A program made the position numbers and the translations under genes. 35,517 nucleotides of DNA, taken from positions 1 through 35,517 of the forward strand of contig NZ_VJXY01000061.1 of NCBI RefSeq assembly GCF_014831675.1. The letters are read 5' to 3'. Under the pieces are notes generated by a model. That model made no database searches and was not told the origin of the DNA. It saw only the letters and a program-made list of their open reading frames with translations. The DNA is from Komarekiella delphini-convector SJRDD-AB1. Its GTDB lineage: Bacteria > Cyanobacteriota > Cyanobacteriia > Cyanobacteriales > Nostocaceae. Of the stretch, positions 24,217 through 31,814 are shown in pieces. Every line of letters starts with the position of its first letter. Position 1 is the first letter of the stretch.

Positions 24217-24575
24217 CTATTCAAAGATTTTTAAACCAGAGAAATTTCAAAATTGCAACAGTACTATCTTGAGGTAAAATCCCTTTCTGGGTAATATTGA
24301 GAATTTTTCTACTTAAAATCATGAGTAAAACTAAAGTTAATGTTAATATCATTCAAAAATTATTATTAATTACCTCTAAGTAACAATTTTAAAAGTTCAA
24401 AAAGCATAGCTGATCACACTAGGCGCAAAATTTGCGGAGATTGAAATCAGCATTTAATGACGATGGGAATAAATTCGTTAATGCTAAATAATCTCATATA
24501 TAATAATGCTTGCATACCGATTGGCATTAGTTTCGATTAGGTTGACCTCAAGTAATTGTAATTAAGGTATACAAA
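24217..24575. other. AT-rich gap without a gene
   Basis: No coding frame with any family resemblance is seen on either strand. The stretch is strongly AT-rich, and AAGG lies 8 bases in front of the ATG at 24576. It should hold the promoter of that gene; I cannot place its -10 and -35 elements with confidence. Confidence 0.5.
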
Positions 24576-25676
24576 ATGTTTTGTTTTGGCATTGAGCATG
24601 AAGTTGCTTTCCTCAACAAAGAAGGAAAGTTTGCTGATTTTTTATCTACTAAATTTTCTGAGTTCAATCAAATTGTCGAAAGGTTGCCCATATACCCTAA
24701 TGACTATCCTCAACTGCGCGTCGGAGACGCTGGTATTAAACAAAAGAGATGGTACATTGAAGGTTTTGAACGGTTTGCGGATTCTGACAAAGTAATTGAC
24801 TGTCTGCCTAAAGGCATCGAAATTAGAACGACCATACATTCTAATATTCAAGGCGCTATTAGTGAATTATCAGAAAGTTTTTGCTTGCTGCGCGAAGTTG
24901 CTGCTAGCTTTGGTTTCTCACCAGTTTTACTTAGTTTTAATCCTTATAATCATTTTTTTGAACCTCAACTCCCATTAAACGATTATGAAATCAGACAATT
25001 ACAAGCTTATCCTGACGAACAAACTGCCAATATTTACATGGTGACATACGGCCCAGATTTAAATATTTCTGTAGTAGACTTATCTATTGAACGAATGATT
25101 GATATTGGCAAAAAGTTAACTTATTACAGCCCTTATATTGTTCCTTTTAGTTATAGTTCTCCTTTTTATCATGGAAGTCTATGGGATGGGCTTTCGGTAC
25201 GGACGTTTATCAGAACGGGAAAAAGATCGGCAACGTTAGTTTTTGTCGAGAAAGAGGAACAACTAATTAAGAGCGTCCCTTCATTGACAAAAATTGCCCG
25301 TATTCCATCTGAAGTGGGGCGCATCGAATTTAAAGCTTGTGATAGTTGTGATGATTTTTCTATTTATGCAGCATTGTTGGCATTATTGAAAGGTCTGGTG
25401 TTAGATGAAACTTTGTTGGGTAGAGCAACTATACCCGACGCAGGTTTGCACCAACTTTCTGCAAAAGAAGGATTTGATAATAAAGATATTTTTACAACCG
25501 CTACAAAGATTTTGCAAGCCGCTGAAGTTGCTCTTAGCAAAGATCCAGATGTTAAGTTGTTAACGCCATTAAAAGTTATGTTGGCGAACCGAAAAACCAA
25601 GTCCCATGAACTAATAGAAGCGTTTCGGCGTGTAGGTTCAATAGAAGAGGTACTAAGACAAACTTATCAAGTTTAA
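24576..25676 (+). CDS. Glutamate-cysteine ligase-like protein
   Basis: A 366-residue protein beginning FGIEHEVAFL, a pattern like the GxExE start of the glutamate-cysteine ligase (GCS2/carboxylate-amine ligase) superfamily. GIEIRTTIHSN follows at about 82-92. The middle carries PYIVPFSYSSPFYHGSLWDGLSVR, the expected substrate region, and GRIEFKACDSCDDFSIYAALLALL is the usual late Glu-containing strand. It probably joins an amino acid to a carboxylate with ATP; the substrate is not visible. It is not the normal gshA. AAGG gives a good ribosome site. It is bracketed by terminators and stands alone. Confidence 0.62.
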   Translation: MFCFGIEHEVAFLNKEGKFADFLSTKFSEFNQIVERLPIYPNDYPQLRVGDAGIKQKRWYIEGFERFADSDKVIDCLPKGIEIRTTIHSNIQGAISELSESFCLLREVAASFGFSPVLLSFNPYNHFFEPQLPLNDYEIRQLQAYPDEQTANIYMVTYGPDLNISVVDLSIERMIDIGKKLTYYSPYIVPFSYSSPFYHGSLWDGLSVRTFIRTGKRSATLVFVEKEEQLIKSVPSLTKIARIPSEVGRIEFKACDSCDDFSIYAALLALLKGLVLDETLLGRATIPDAGLHQLSAKEGFDNKDIFTTATKILQAAEVALSKDPDVKLLTPLKVMLANRKTKSHELIEAFRRVGSIEEVLRQTYQV

Positions 25677-25679
25677 ACT

Positions 25680-25720
25680 GTTGACAGTTGACTGTTGACT
25701 GTCAACCATCAACTGTCAAC
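25680..25720. repeat. Heptamer-derived palindrome (GTTGACAGTTGA)
   Basis: GTTGACAGTTGA (25680-25691) and TCAACTGTCAAC (25709-25720) are perfect 12-bp inverted repeats. The left half reads as GTTGACA, GTTGACT, GTTGACT heptamers, so it looks like an STRR array folded back on itself. It begins 3 bases after the stop of the ligase-like gene. Confidence 0.65.
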
Positions 25721-25779
25721 GGCGTCGGTGCGTCTTTCATCCCATCTCTAGAAGAAATGGGTTTTCCCGACGCCTTTTT
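25721..25779 (+). terminator. Rho-independent terminator with inner hairpin
   Basis: The outer stem GGCGTCGG (25721-25728) with CCGACGCC (25767-25774) is followed by TTTTT. An inner CCCAT/ATGGG hairpin (25741-25761) lies in the loop. It ends the ligase-like gene on the plus strand; the next gene converges from the other side. Confidence 0.75.
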
Positions 25780-25785
25780 ATAATA

Positions 25786-26178
25786 CTAAGCGGTTTGGTT
25801 CTTCACAGATACTTCCTCTGCGTCTACTTTCAAACGGCTGGCTGAGATTTTGCGGATGCGATCGCTTTTGCGAACAGCACCCGCCATTTCATATTCACGG
25901 CTGTCTTTGCCGTATTTAAAAGCAACTCCAATGAGCATTTTCTCAGTAAGGTCATTTAAGGTTTTGTCTAATTCATCCATCTCGGTTTTAGAAGAGTCAA
26001 TCACAGCTAAAGCAGTATTATAAGCATCTATCTTGGTACGGTACTGCTCAATGAGTTGTGTCATATTTTGCAAGTTACGAGTATCCCCAAAATCCATGTT
26101 AGGATCAATTGCTCTGAGTCCAGATGCTCTTAATTCAGCTTTTTCTAAAACGCGATATGTACGTTTTTGACGAGGCAT
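25786..26178 (-). CDS. Conserved hypothetical protein, helical
   Basis: A 130-residue, mostly helical protein: basic start (PRQKRTYRVLEKAELRASG), NMDFGDTRNLQNMTQLIEQYRTKIDAYNTA (a coiled coil, in part), DELDKTLNDLTEKMLIGVAFKYGKDSREYEMAG and a tail rich in Lys/Arg. I recognise it as a conserved cyanobacterial protein of unknown function. It has no signal or membrane segment. It is divergent from the STAND system to the right, with a 459-base gap full of repeats between them. Confidence 0.72.
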   Translation of the reverse strand: MPRQKRTYRVLEKAELRASGLRAIDPNMDFGDTRNLQNMTQLIEQYRTKIDAYNTALAVIDSSKTEMDELDKTLNDLTEKMLIGVAFKYGKDSREYEMAGAVRKSDRIRKISASRLKVDAEEVSVKNQTA

Positions 26179-26305
26179 AAATATATTTTTTTCTTAGTGT
26201 ACTGGAGCTAGTTTGCCTTACTAAAGCTGCATTTTAGTTCAGTAAAATCCTCAAAGATCAGTATTAAATTAAGCAACAAAACCAGTATTATTAGCTAAAT
26301 CATAT

Positions 26306-26410
26306 TTTAGTTGATGTAAATCACGATTTAGTTGATGTAAATCGTGATTTAGTTGATGCAAATCATAATTTAGTTGATGTGAATCGTGGTTTAGTTGATG
26401 TAAATTGTGA
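26306..26410. repeat. Five 21-bp iterons
   Basis: Five consecutive 21-bp units begin at 26306, 26327, 26348, 26369 and 26390, each starting TTTAGTTGATG and ending in a variable ATCRYGA-like part. The ends of units 1 and 2 (AAATCACGATTT and AAATCGTGATTT) are reverse complements and can pair. They lie in the gap between the divergent gene at 25786 and the STAND-associated gene at 26638. Confidence 0.8.
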
Positions 26411-26442
26411 TTTAACTAGTAGAGTACGTTATGGCGGAACAC

Positions 26443-26474
26443 TTAACGCACCGCCAGACAAAGTAGTGCGTTAA
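26443..26474. repeat. 9-bp inverted repeat TTAACGCAC
   Basis: TTAACGCAC (26443-26451) and GTGCGTTAA (26466-26474) form a stem with a 14-base loop. It lies between the iterons and the gene at 26638. It could be an operator or part of a small element; no T-run follows. Confidence 0.55.
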
Positions 26475-26637
26475 ATGCTTGACAAAAATGCTTTTATAAC
26501 TAAGAAACTTAAAAAGCAATATTGATAATCCAAAATCCGAAACTCAGCTAAATCTAAACTTATTAACTTGGTTGCGGAATTTAGAACAAAAGCGGTGTGT
26601 TAATAAGTAAATAGGATACACAAAGTCAAAGTAGCAC

Positions 26638-27036
26638 ATGGAACCTTTAACTACTGCGGCGATCGCTGTTGGCACTATAATAGCCACCAAAGCCTTAGAA
26701 AAAACGGGCGAAAAGGTAGGAGAAACTCTATGGGACAAGACTGGCAAGTTTATTGTCACGCTCAAAAAACAGTCTCCCCATACTGTAGCAGCTATAGAGA
26801 AAGCACCAGAACAACCACTCGATTATGGCAAAGCTGTACTAGAGGTAGAATCGGCTGCTCAAGCTAATCCTGAAGTAGCTCAAGCTGCACAGGAATTGGC
26901 ACAAGCAGCTAAAGCGGAACCAAATCCTAAACTTGCTCAAATTCTGGCTATGCCTAACCTAGAGAAATTGGCAGACAAAATTGGTCAGGTAGTAATGCCA
27001 GGTGGCACAGGAAATATTCAAAATCAGTCTTTTTAA
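26638..27036 (+). CDS. STAND-associated small effector/adaptor candidate
   Basis: A 132-residue protein. Residues 1-40 (MEPLTTAAIAVGTIIATKAL, then EKTGEKVGETLWDKTG) are a hydrophobic then amphipathic helix pair, similar to the N-terminus of HeLo/Bell-like membrane-targeting domains. Residues 60-100 are Ala/Glu-rich helix. The C-terminus (about 110-132) is KLADKIGQVVMPGGTG, then NIQNQSF. This 23-residue segment aligns without gaps with residues 7-29 of the NB-ARC protein at 27581, 12 of 23 identical (K, ADKIG, V, PGG, NQ). N-terminal modules of this kind are also known fused in front of cyanobacterial NB-ARC/TPR proteins. No strong ribosome site. Function is inferred, not shown. Confidence 0.75.
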   Translation: MEPLTTAAIAVGTIIATKALEKTGEKVGETLWDKTGKFIVTLKKQSPHTVAAIEKAPEQPLDYGKAVLEVESAAQANPEVAQAAQELAQAAKAEPNPKLAQILAMPNLEKLADKIGQVVMPGGTGNIQNQSF

Positions 27037-27109
27037 ATTATCAGTGAAAGTATATTGTGTGACCTAACCCCCAGCCTCTTCCCTACCTCTCCCTAACCCT
27101 CTCCAACAA

Positions 27110-27451
27110 GGCTAAGTGTACACAGATCTCTGTACAAAACTAAAATCGTTGTAGATCCTCCTAAATCCTCCTTAAAAAGGAGGACTTTGAGAGGTTTTTG
27201 CCCCTGTTACAGATCTCTGTACAAAACTAAAATCGTTGTAGATCCTCCTAAATCCTCCTTAAAAAGGAGGACTTTGAGAGGTTTTTGCCCCTGTTACAGA
27301 TCTCTGTACAAAACCAAAATCGTTGTAGATCCTCCTAAATCCTCCTTAAAAAGGAGGACTTTGAGAGGTTTTTGCCCCCCTTTTTAAGGGGGGTTGGGGG
27401 GATCAAAAGCCTGTGGGACAACTCTAGAAAACTTGTGTGTACACCGTAGCC
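27110..27451. mobile_element. MITE-like insertion carrying three 87-bp repeats
   Basis: An imperfect inverted repeat bounds the stretch: AGGCTAAGTGTACAC at the left end and GTGTACACCGTAGCCT at the right end. Inside are three 87-bp direct repeats (next entry) and a GGGGGG-type palindrome at about 27376-27405 that recalls the core of the element at 21915. No transposase. It lies between the small effector-like gene and the NB-ARC gene. Confidence 0.6.
27122..27382. repeat. Three tandem 87-bp direct repeats
   Basis: Copies start at 27122, 27209 and 27296, each opening with the palindrome ACAGATCTCTGT and carrying CCTCCTTAAAAAGGAGG further on. Identity between copies is close to complete (one visible base change in copy 3). 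The copies are separated by no spacer, so this is not a CRISPR array. Confidence 0.85.
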
Positions 27452-27508
27452 TAAGAAGAGAGGGAAGCGGAAAAACTTTTGTTGCTGGAAGGGGAGTAAG
27501 ATTCAAAG

Positions 27509-27531
27509 CCTCTCTCCGTTTCGGAGAGAGG
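27509..27531. repeat. Palindrome CCTCTCTCCG
   Basis: CCTCTCTCCG (27509-27518), TTT, CGGAGAGAGG (27522-27531): a 10-bp perfect hairpin followed by GTTTGGAGAGAGGTTTTCC. Together with the CCCTCTCC motifs near 27090 it shows that the gap before the NB-ARC gene has collected several repeat families. Confidence 0.6.
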
Positions 27532-27580
27532 TTTGGAGAGAGGTTTTCCAGTTCCCGTGAACAGCGAGATTTAACCATGT

Positions 27581-30244
27581 ATGCCTGAAGACTCTGGGAA
27601 GTTTGCCGATAAAATTGGTGTTTACGTCGCCCCTGGTGGACAAGCTTCCGTTAACAATCAAATTATTGAGGGGCAAAAACAACTACGTCCCACAAAATAT
27701 ATCCCTTATCGCGGTTCCGTTCATTTTGTCGGGCGAGAACAAGAACTGGCAATAGTGCATGAAGACTTGCAGCGGGGAAATTATGTAGCAATAGCGGGAA
27801 TGGGAGGCGTGGGCAAAACTGAATTAGCCACCCAATACGCAAGACAATATCAACAAGATTATGGCGGAATTGCCTGGTTTAATGATCGCAAAACCAATCT
27901 CGCCGCCGAAGTTTTAGAGTTTTTCCTCAAGTTTGGTCTTGAGATTCCCCAAGAATTAGGAGGAAGACTTTTAAGCCTTAAAGAACAAGTCGCCTGGTGT
28001 TGGTCTAAATATCCCGACTCTCCCTTGCCTATCTTAATTGTCTTCGATGACGTGACTGACCTAGCCAACCTCGGCGAAGTCGTTCCCAACGATAACCACT
28101 TCCGAGTCCTGGTGACTACTCGACTGCGGCATTTAGATCCTAATTTTATTCAAGAGATTCCCTTGGATGTTCTCTCGCCAGAAAAAGCATTAGAACTGTT
28201 AAAACGACTGTTGGGTGACAAAGACAGGCGAGTAGAAAACGCAACAGAAGCCGCAACTGCAATATGTGAATGTCTGGAATATTTGCCCTTGGGCATAGAG
28301 TTAGTGGGAGGCTTTTTAACAGGAGAGCCAAATCTATCTCTCAACACGATGTTGAGACGATTACAAGAACGCAAATTAACTGAAGAATCTCTACAGCGAG
28401 AGAAAACCATTGGTCAATCGCAACTAGGAGTTAAAGCCGCCTTTGCCTTAACTTGGTCAGAACTTGACCCACTGGCGCAACAACTAGGAAGATTTTTGAG
28501 TTTATTTTCTCCCCAATTAATTCTTTGGGATTTGGTTTTGTGGGTAGCGACAGATGGAGGGGAAGAAGATGAGGAAGGCAAAGAAGAAAGACAGCTAACT
28601 TGGTCAGAAAATGAATTAAACGAAGCTAAAAAGCAACTTTACAAGCGTAACTTGCTGCAACTGGTAGAAGAGAGAGAAGGATATTATAAAATTCATGCCT
28701 TAGTGCGATGGTTTTTGCAAGAGCAGCTAGCGGCGTCTGGCGAGATGCAATCAGTTTTAGAAACAACTTTCGCCACTGCCATGATAGCCGTCGCCCAAAT
28801 CCTTCCTAATTCACCCACTTCTGAGCAGATTGAAAGCATCAAAGATGTCGTTCCCCATCTCGAAGACTTGGGAAACCGTTTAATTGCCGAGATTAACCAA
28901 GCAACAGAAGAACAAATAATTTCCCCAGCATCAGTACCCAATGATCAAGTAGCTTGGATATTTGAGGGAGTAACAAGATTTTATCAGGGACAAGGACTAT
29001 ATCAATTAGCAGAACCTTGGAGTCAGGAATGCGTCAATGTTTGCCAAGCTTTATTTACTGGCGACCATCCAGATGTGGCTTCTAGCTTGAACAATTTAGC
29101 TGGACTCTACTATAGCCAAGGGCTGTACAGTGAAGCTGAACCTCTCTACAACCAAGCTTTGGAGATGACAAAGCGCCTGTTTACTGGCGACCATCCCAAT
29201 GTGGCTTCTAGCTTGAACAATTTAGCTGGACTCTACGATAGCCAAGGGCTGTACAGTGAAGCTGAACCTCTCTACAACCAAGCTTTGGAGATGACAAAGC
29301 GCCTGTTTACTGGCGACCATCCCAATGTGGCTTCTAGCTTGAACAATTTAGCTTTCCTCTACTTTAGCCAAGGGCTGTACAGTGAAGCTGAACCTCTCTA
29401 CAACCAAGCTTTGGAGATGAGAAAGCGCCTGTTTACTGGCGACCATCCCAATGTGGCTAATAGCTTGAACAATTTAGCTGGACTCTACGATAGCCAAGGG
29501 CTGTACAGTGAAGCGGAACCTCTCTACAACCAAGCTTTGGAGATGAGAAAGCGCCTGTTTACTGGCGACCATCCCGATGTGGCTTCTAGCTTGAACAATT
29601 TAGCTTTCCTCTACTTTAGCCAAGGGCTGTACAGTGAAGCTGAACCTCTCTACAACCAAGCTTTGGAGATGACAAAGCGCCTGTTTACTGGCGACCATCC
29701 CGATGTGGCTTCTAGCTTGAACAATTTAGCTTTCCTCTACTTTAGCCAAGGGCTGTACAGTGAAGCTGAACCTCTCTACAACCAAGCTTTGGAGATGAGA
29801 AAGCGCCTGTTTACTGGCGACCATCCCGATGTGGCTTCTAGCTTGAACAATTTAGCTGGACTCTACGATAGCCAAGGGCGGTACAGTGAAGCGGAACCTC
29901 TCTACAACCAAGCTTTGGAGATGAGAAAGCGCCTGTTTACTGGCGACTATCCCGATGTGGCTTCTAGCTTGAACAATTTAGCTGGACTCTACTTTAGCCA
30001 AGGGCTGTACAGTGAAGCGGAACCTCTCTACAACCAAGCTTTGGAGATGTGCGATCGCATTTTAGGGGTTAATCATCCCACTACAACAACAATTCGGAAA
30101 AATCTGGCAATTCTGCGACGCCAGTTAGCTCCCCGTCCCATCTGGAAACGTCGGTTAGGTCAGTTTGTCAAAATCTTGTTGCGAATAGTAATTTTACCAT
30201 TCTACCTGCTGTGGCGATTCGTTAAACAACTAATTCGTAATTAA
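27581..30244 (+). CDS. STAND NTPase: NB-ARC with TPR repeats and C-terminal membrane segment
   Basis: An 887-residue NLR-like protein. Residues 7-29 repeat the C-terminal motif of the upstream protein. The NB-ARC domain starts at about 45: Walker A GMGGVGKT (73-80), Walker B ILIVFDD (151-157), VLVTTR (177-181), YLPLG (GLPL-like, 234-238) and YKIHALVR, the MHD-equivalent (369-376). A linker leads to eight nearly identical 42-residue kinesin-light-chain-type TPRs (491-826: LFTGDHPDV, SLNNLA, QGLYSEAEPLYNQALEM) plus a degenerate ninth. The last 30 residues contain a hydrophobic segment (FVKILLRIVILPFYLLWRFV) flanked by Arg/Lys. STAND proteins act as oligomerising switches, often in immunity or cell death. 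An in-frame stop 9 bases upstream excludes a longer form. Confidence 0.9.
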   Translation: MPEDSGKFADKIGVYVAPGGQASVNNQIIEGQKQLRPTKYIPYRGSVHFVGREQELAIVHEDLQRGNYVAIAGMGGVGKTELATQYARQYQQDYGGIAWFNDRKTNLAAEVLEFFLKFGLEIPQELGGRLLSLKEQVAWCWSKYPDSPLPILIVFDDVTDLANLGEVVPNDNHFRVLVTTRLRHLDPNFIQEIPLDVLSPEKALELLKRLLGDKDRRVENATEAATAICECLEYLPLGIELVGGFLTGEPNLSLNTMLRRLQERKLTEESLQREKTIGQSQLGVKAAFALTWSELDPLAQQLGRFLSLFSPQLILWDLVLWVATDGGEEDEEGKEERQLTWSENELNEAKKQLYKRNLLQLVEEREGYYKIHALVRWFLQEQLAASGEMQSVLETTFATAMIAVAQILPNSPTSEQIESIKDVVPHLEDLGNRLIAEINQATEEQIISPASVPNDQVAWIFEGVTRFYQGQGLYQLAEPWSQECVNVCQALFTGDHPDVASSLNNLAGLYYSQGLYSEAEPLYNQALEMTKRLFTGDHPNVASSLNNLAGLYDSQGLYSEAEPLYNQALEMTKRLFTGDHPNVASSLNNLAFLYFSQGLYSEAEPLYNQALEMRKRLFTGDHPNVANSLNNLAGLYDSQGLYSEAEPLYNQALEMRKRLFTGDHPDVASSLNNLAFLYFSQGLYSEAEPLYNQALEMTKRLFTGDHPDVASSLNNLAFLYFSQGLYSEAEPLYNQALEMRKRLFTGDHPDVASSLNNLAGLYDSQGRYSEAEPLYNQALEMRKRLFTGDYPDVASSLNNLAGLYFSQGLYSEAEPLYNQALEMCDRILGVNHPTTTTIRKNLAILRRQLAPRPIWKRRLGQFVKILLRIVILPFYLLWRFVKQLIRN
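29051..30058. repeat. Eight 126-bp repeats encoding the TPRs
   Basis: Eight in-register 126-bp copies differ at only a few bases each; changes fall mainly at fixed codons: D/N after HP, G/F and Y/D/F around LY, and T/R before KR. Gene conversion or unequal exchange is likely, and copy number may vary between strains or be collapsed in assemblies. Confidence 0.9.
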
Positions 30245-30373
30245 AACATTGGGTAATGGCGATCGCTTTTCATCAACAACAGCCCGATAAGCTCACCCTA
30301 CCGTAGGCGATCGGCTTTTACAATTGGAGTGTTAATTGTATTTACATCTATAAATTAGTGAAATCATGCCATT

Positions 30374-30685
30374 ATGGAAGTCACACTCAATCAACATCTG
30401 GAAATTACACCAGGAGTTAGAAGAGGGAAACCTCGAATTGCAGGCACTCGAATGACAGTTGGCGATATTGCCACCTTATATTTACGGATGGGACAGTCTC
30501 TAGATTTGATTGCAGGGAAATATCATCTCTCTCTAGCTTCAGTCTATGCAGCGATGGCATACTACTACGATCATCGAGATGAAATTGAGCAGAGCATTCA
30601 AGATGATGAAGCATTTGCTGACTCATTGCAGAGCAATTACCCATCCCGTTTGCAGGCAAAGTTGAAAGAGTTACGCGGTGAGTAA
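30374..30685 (+). CDS. DUF433 antitoxin
   Basis: A 103-residue DUF433 protein: HLEITPGVRRGKPRIAGTRM, then TVGDIATLYLRMGQSLDLIAG and a helix-turn-helix-like LSLASVYAAMAYYYDHRDEI. This is the usual upstream antitoxin of DUF5615 PIN-like toxins. Its stop overlaps by 8 bases with the GTG of the toxin remnant. The gene itself is intact, so it remains as an antitoxin without a toxin. Confidence 0.85.
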   Translation: MEVTLNQHLEITPGVRRGKPRIAGTRMTVGDIATLYLRMGQSLDLIAGKYHLSLASVYAAMAYYYDHRDEIEQSIQDDEAFADSLQSNYPSRLQAKLKELRGE

Positions 30686-30844
30686 CCGCATTCAATTCCA
30701 TTTGGATGAGAACGTTGATCCGGATGTGGCGTTGCTTATTGTAGTAAAAATGCCCGTTCGCTGGGTGAAATCATTCGTAGTTTGGTCTTGATTTACGAAG
30801 CGCTAAGTCCCGAAGAGATGCAGGGCTGGATTGAGTATTTGTAG
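30678..30844 (+). pseudogene. DUF5615 PIN-like toxin with internal deletion
   Basis: The GTG at 30678 gives VSNRIQFHLDENVDPDVA, the start of DUF5615 toxins with its conserved LDENV. In another frame at the same place the sequence continues GVAYCSKNARSLGEIIRSL, then LIYEALSPEEMQGW and IEYL and a stop, the normal end. About 60-70 middle codons with the second Asp cluster are missing. The junction falls in GTGGCGTT, which fits both parts and shifts the frame. The toxin is inactivated. Confidence 0.8.
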
Positions 30845-31035
30845 ACTTGCGTAGGCGAAGCCCACAGTAGGTATCACTTCTTTCTCATCAACAATAGAGG
30901 TGCAATTCCTCTAATCTTAAACACTGCGATCGCTCTTTTTATTAAGTGCGTAGACATGAAGTAGCTTGCCCTAGGCATCGCCCTACTGCAATTTCTATGA
31001 TAAAACTAGTAAACCTTACTTCATACGAGTTGGTA

Positions 31036-31287
31036 ATGAGTCAATTTATCCAACCCATCAACTTACAAATATCACCTGATTCCTTAAATCAAGGTGAACG
31101 AGCTATTCTCCAGGAATTAGCTTTACAGTTGTACGCAGAGAATATTTTTACTTTTAGTCAAGCACGTCACCTAGCTAACTTGTCTGTATGGGAATTTCAG
31201 AAACTTTTAGGACAAAACAAAATTAAGCGTCATTACAATGAAGCAGATTTAGCTCAAGATATTGAAATAATTGAAGCAGGTTTTTAG
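31036..31287 (+). CDS. UPF0175 antitoxin
   Basis: An 83-residue UPF0175 protein from the ATG at 31036: MSQFIQPINLQISPDSL, then GERAILQELALQLYAENIFT, SQARHLANLSVWEFQKLLG and AQDIEIIEAGF. An upstream in-frame start at 30946 adds 30 residues that look like translated repeat DNA, so I reject it. UPF0175 proteins are the usual partner of DUF3368 PIN-like toxins, and the DUF3368 gene follows 5 bases later. Confidence 0.85.
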   Translation: MSQFIQPINLQISPDSLNQGERAILQELALQLYAENIFTFSQARHLANLSVWEFQKLLGQNKIKRHYNEADLAQDIEIIEAGF

Positions 31288-31292
31288 AGACT

Positions 31293-31784
31293 GTGACCGT
31301 TGTTTGTAACGCTACGCCTTTGATAAATTTTGCAGCTATTAATCGTCTTGATATCTTGCAGACTACATTTAGACAAATTGTTATTCCCCAAGCTGTTTAT
31401 GATGAAACAACTATTGTAAGTTTTCCCGGATCGGAATTTATATTGCAAGCGAACGCTGCTAGATGGTTGGAAGTTATCTCAGTTTCAACAATAACACTCA
31501 ACATACCGTCAGAATTAGATAATGGTGAACGCGAAGCAATTGCTTTAGCGATAGAAACTGGAGAACGGCAAATTTTGCTAGATGAACGTGAAGCACGCCA
31601 AGTAGCTCAAAATTTGGGATTACAAACAATTGGTACTCTAGGTATTCTCTTATTAGCAAAAAATAGAAAGATAATTACACAGGTGCAACCCTTACTAGAT
31701 GCTATGATTAATACTTCTCAATATTGGGTGAGCCGCAGTCTCTATGAACAAGTCTTGCGACAAACAGGAGAATTAATAGACTGA
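31293..31784 (+). CDS. DUF3368 PIN-like toxin
   Basis: A 163-residue DUF3368 protein with GTG start: VCNATPLINFAAINRLDIL at the N-terminus, IVIPQAVYDE, LDNGEREAIALAIE and ILLDEREARQVAQNLGL, then GTLGILLLAKNRK. The acidic residues (Asp19 region, Glu in GEREAI, Asp in LLDEREAR) are those expected for a PIN nuclease site. Complete, so likely active. It forms an operon with the UPF0175 gene. Confidence 0.87.
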   Translation: MTVVCNATPLINFAAINRLDILQTTFRQIVIPQAVYDETTIVSFPGSEFILQANAARWLEVISVSTITLNIPSELDNGEREAIALAIETGERQILLDEREARQVAQNLGLQTIGTLGILLLAKNRKIITQVQPLLDAMINTSQYWVSRSLYEQVLRQTGELID

Positions 31785-31814
31785 CTAGCAAAAAATAGGC
31801 AAAATTAGGTATTT

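Noticed and set aside
24012-24224. 70-codon open frame on the minus strand
   Set aside because: Most of it is the dispersed repeat at 24118-24216; no family resemblance.
26306-26410. Possible CRISPR or origin iterons
   Set aside because: 21-bp units without spacers exclude CRISPR; no replication gene nearby to support an origin.
27122-27382. Possible CRISPR array
   Set aside because: Units are 87 bp, abut directly, have no variable spacers and no cas genes are near.
27187-27387. Open frame made of repeated CPCYRSLYKTKIVVDPPKS units
   Set aside because: It is just the 87-bp repeat (a multiple of three) read in one frame; no start site or family support.
27394-27588. Small open frames on both strands just before the NB-ARC gene
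   Set aside because: They run through palindromic repeat DNA and look like translated repeats.
30946-31035. Longer start for the UPF0175 gene
   Set aside because: The extra 30 residues resemble translated dispersed repeat and the ATG at 31036 gives the normal family N-terminus.
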